From positions 580,638-644,637 of the forward strand of contig NC_036465.1 in assembly GCF_002775205.1 (NCBI RefSeq): a stretch of DNA of 64,000 bases, read 5' to 3'. The notes beneath the pieces are model-generated. The model was not told where the DNA came from and did not search any database. It saw nothing but the letters and a program-made list of their open reading frames with translations. Below are positions 45,970-64,000 of the stretch, one piece after another. Position numbers and translations under genes: made by a program. Position 1 is the first letter of the stretch. The number at the start of each line of letters is the position of its first letter. Origin of the DNA: Xiphophorus maculatus. Its lineage: Eukaryota > Chordata > Actinopteri > Cyprinodontiformes > Poeciliidae.

Positions 45970-64000
<18,031 letters not shown>

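Overview
The window is vertebrate nuclear DNA, almost certainly from a spiny-rayed teleost. Its genes are split by short introns with GT-AG borders, and their products match vertebrate families closely. The spacers carry fish-type repeats: L2-like LINEs with (ATCA)n tails, tRNA-derived SINEs, Tc1 and hAT DNA elements and many micro- and minisatellites. The oligomer GGTTCTG/CAGAACC is strikingly common throughout. There is no sign of bacterial genes, operons or CRISPR.

Seven protein genes can be modelled exon by exon. In order they are rnf130 (minus, 2214-6092), a PAR4-like protease-activated receptor f2rl3 (plus, 9548-11111), tmem150b (minus, 21112-23566), polr2b (minus, 27599-34444), a one-domain Kazal inhibitor resembling SPINK2 (plus, 36412-38905), a UBE2D-class ubiquitin-conjugating enzyme (plus, 40274-44334) and nfkb1 (minus, 45970 to 63639, 5' part outside the window). 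Reading frame is kept across every junction chosen. The models give 415, 392, 243, 1174, 80, 147 and at least 871 residues, close to the family lengths.

From memory of the human map, SPINK2 and POLR2B lie close together on 4q12, and UBE2D3 and NFKB1 close together on 4q24. The right half therefore joins two blocks of one ancestral chromosome. ube2d and nfkb1 are tail to tail with about 110 bases between their poly(A) signals.

The 10 kb between f2rl3 and tmem150b and the 4 kb between tmem150b and polr2b are repeat-rich and gene-poor. They hold LINE tails, a pair of tRNA-SINEs with target duplications, a fossil Gypsy-type LTR fragment beside an I-type LINE fragment, and a 215-base AATAT array.

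I do not see a new enzyme system. The most unusual property is architectural. Several introns of ube2d, nfkb1, rnf130 and polr2b have long simple or tandem repeats directly against a splice site. The extreme case is an nfkb1 intron that is 93% a 38-copy, 30-base minisatellite whose unit contains a perfect 12-base palindrome. Other points are an 11-copy array of inverted CCAAT boxes in the largest nfkb1 intron, a TTAA-flanked foldback element with a decayed zinc-ribbon motif, a PAR4-like receptor with an altered TM7 motif, a UBE2D with an unusually divergent last helix, and an nfkb1 that ends just after its phosphodegron.
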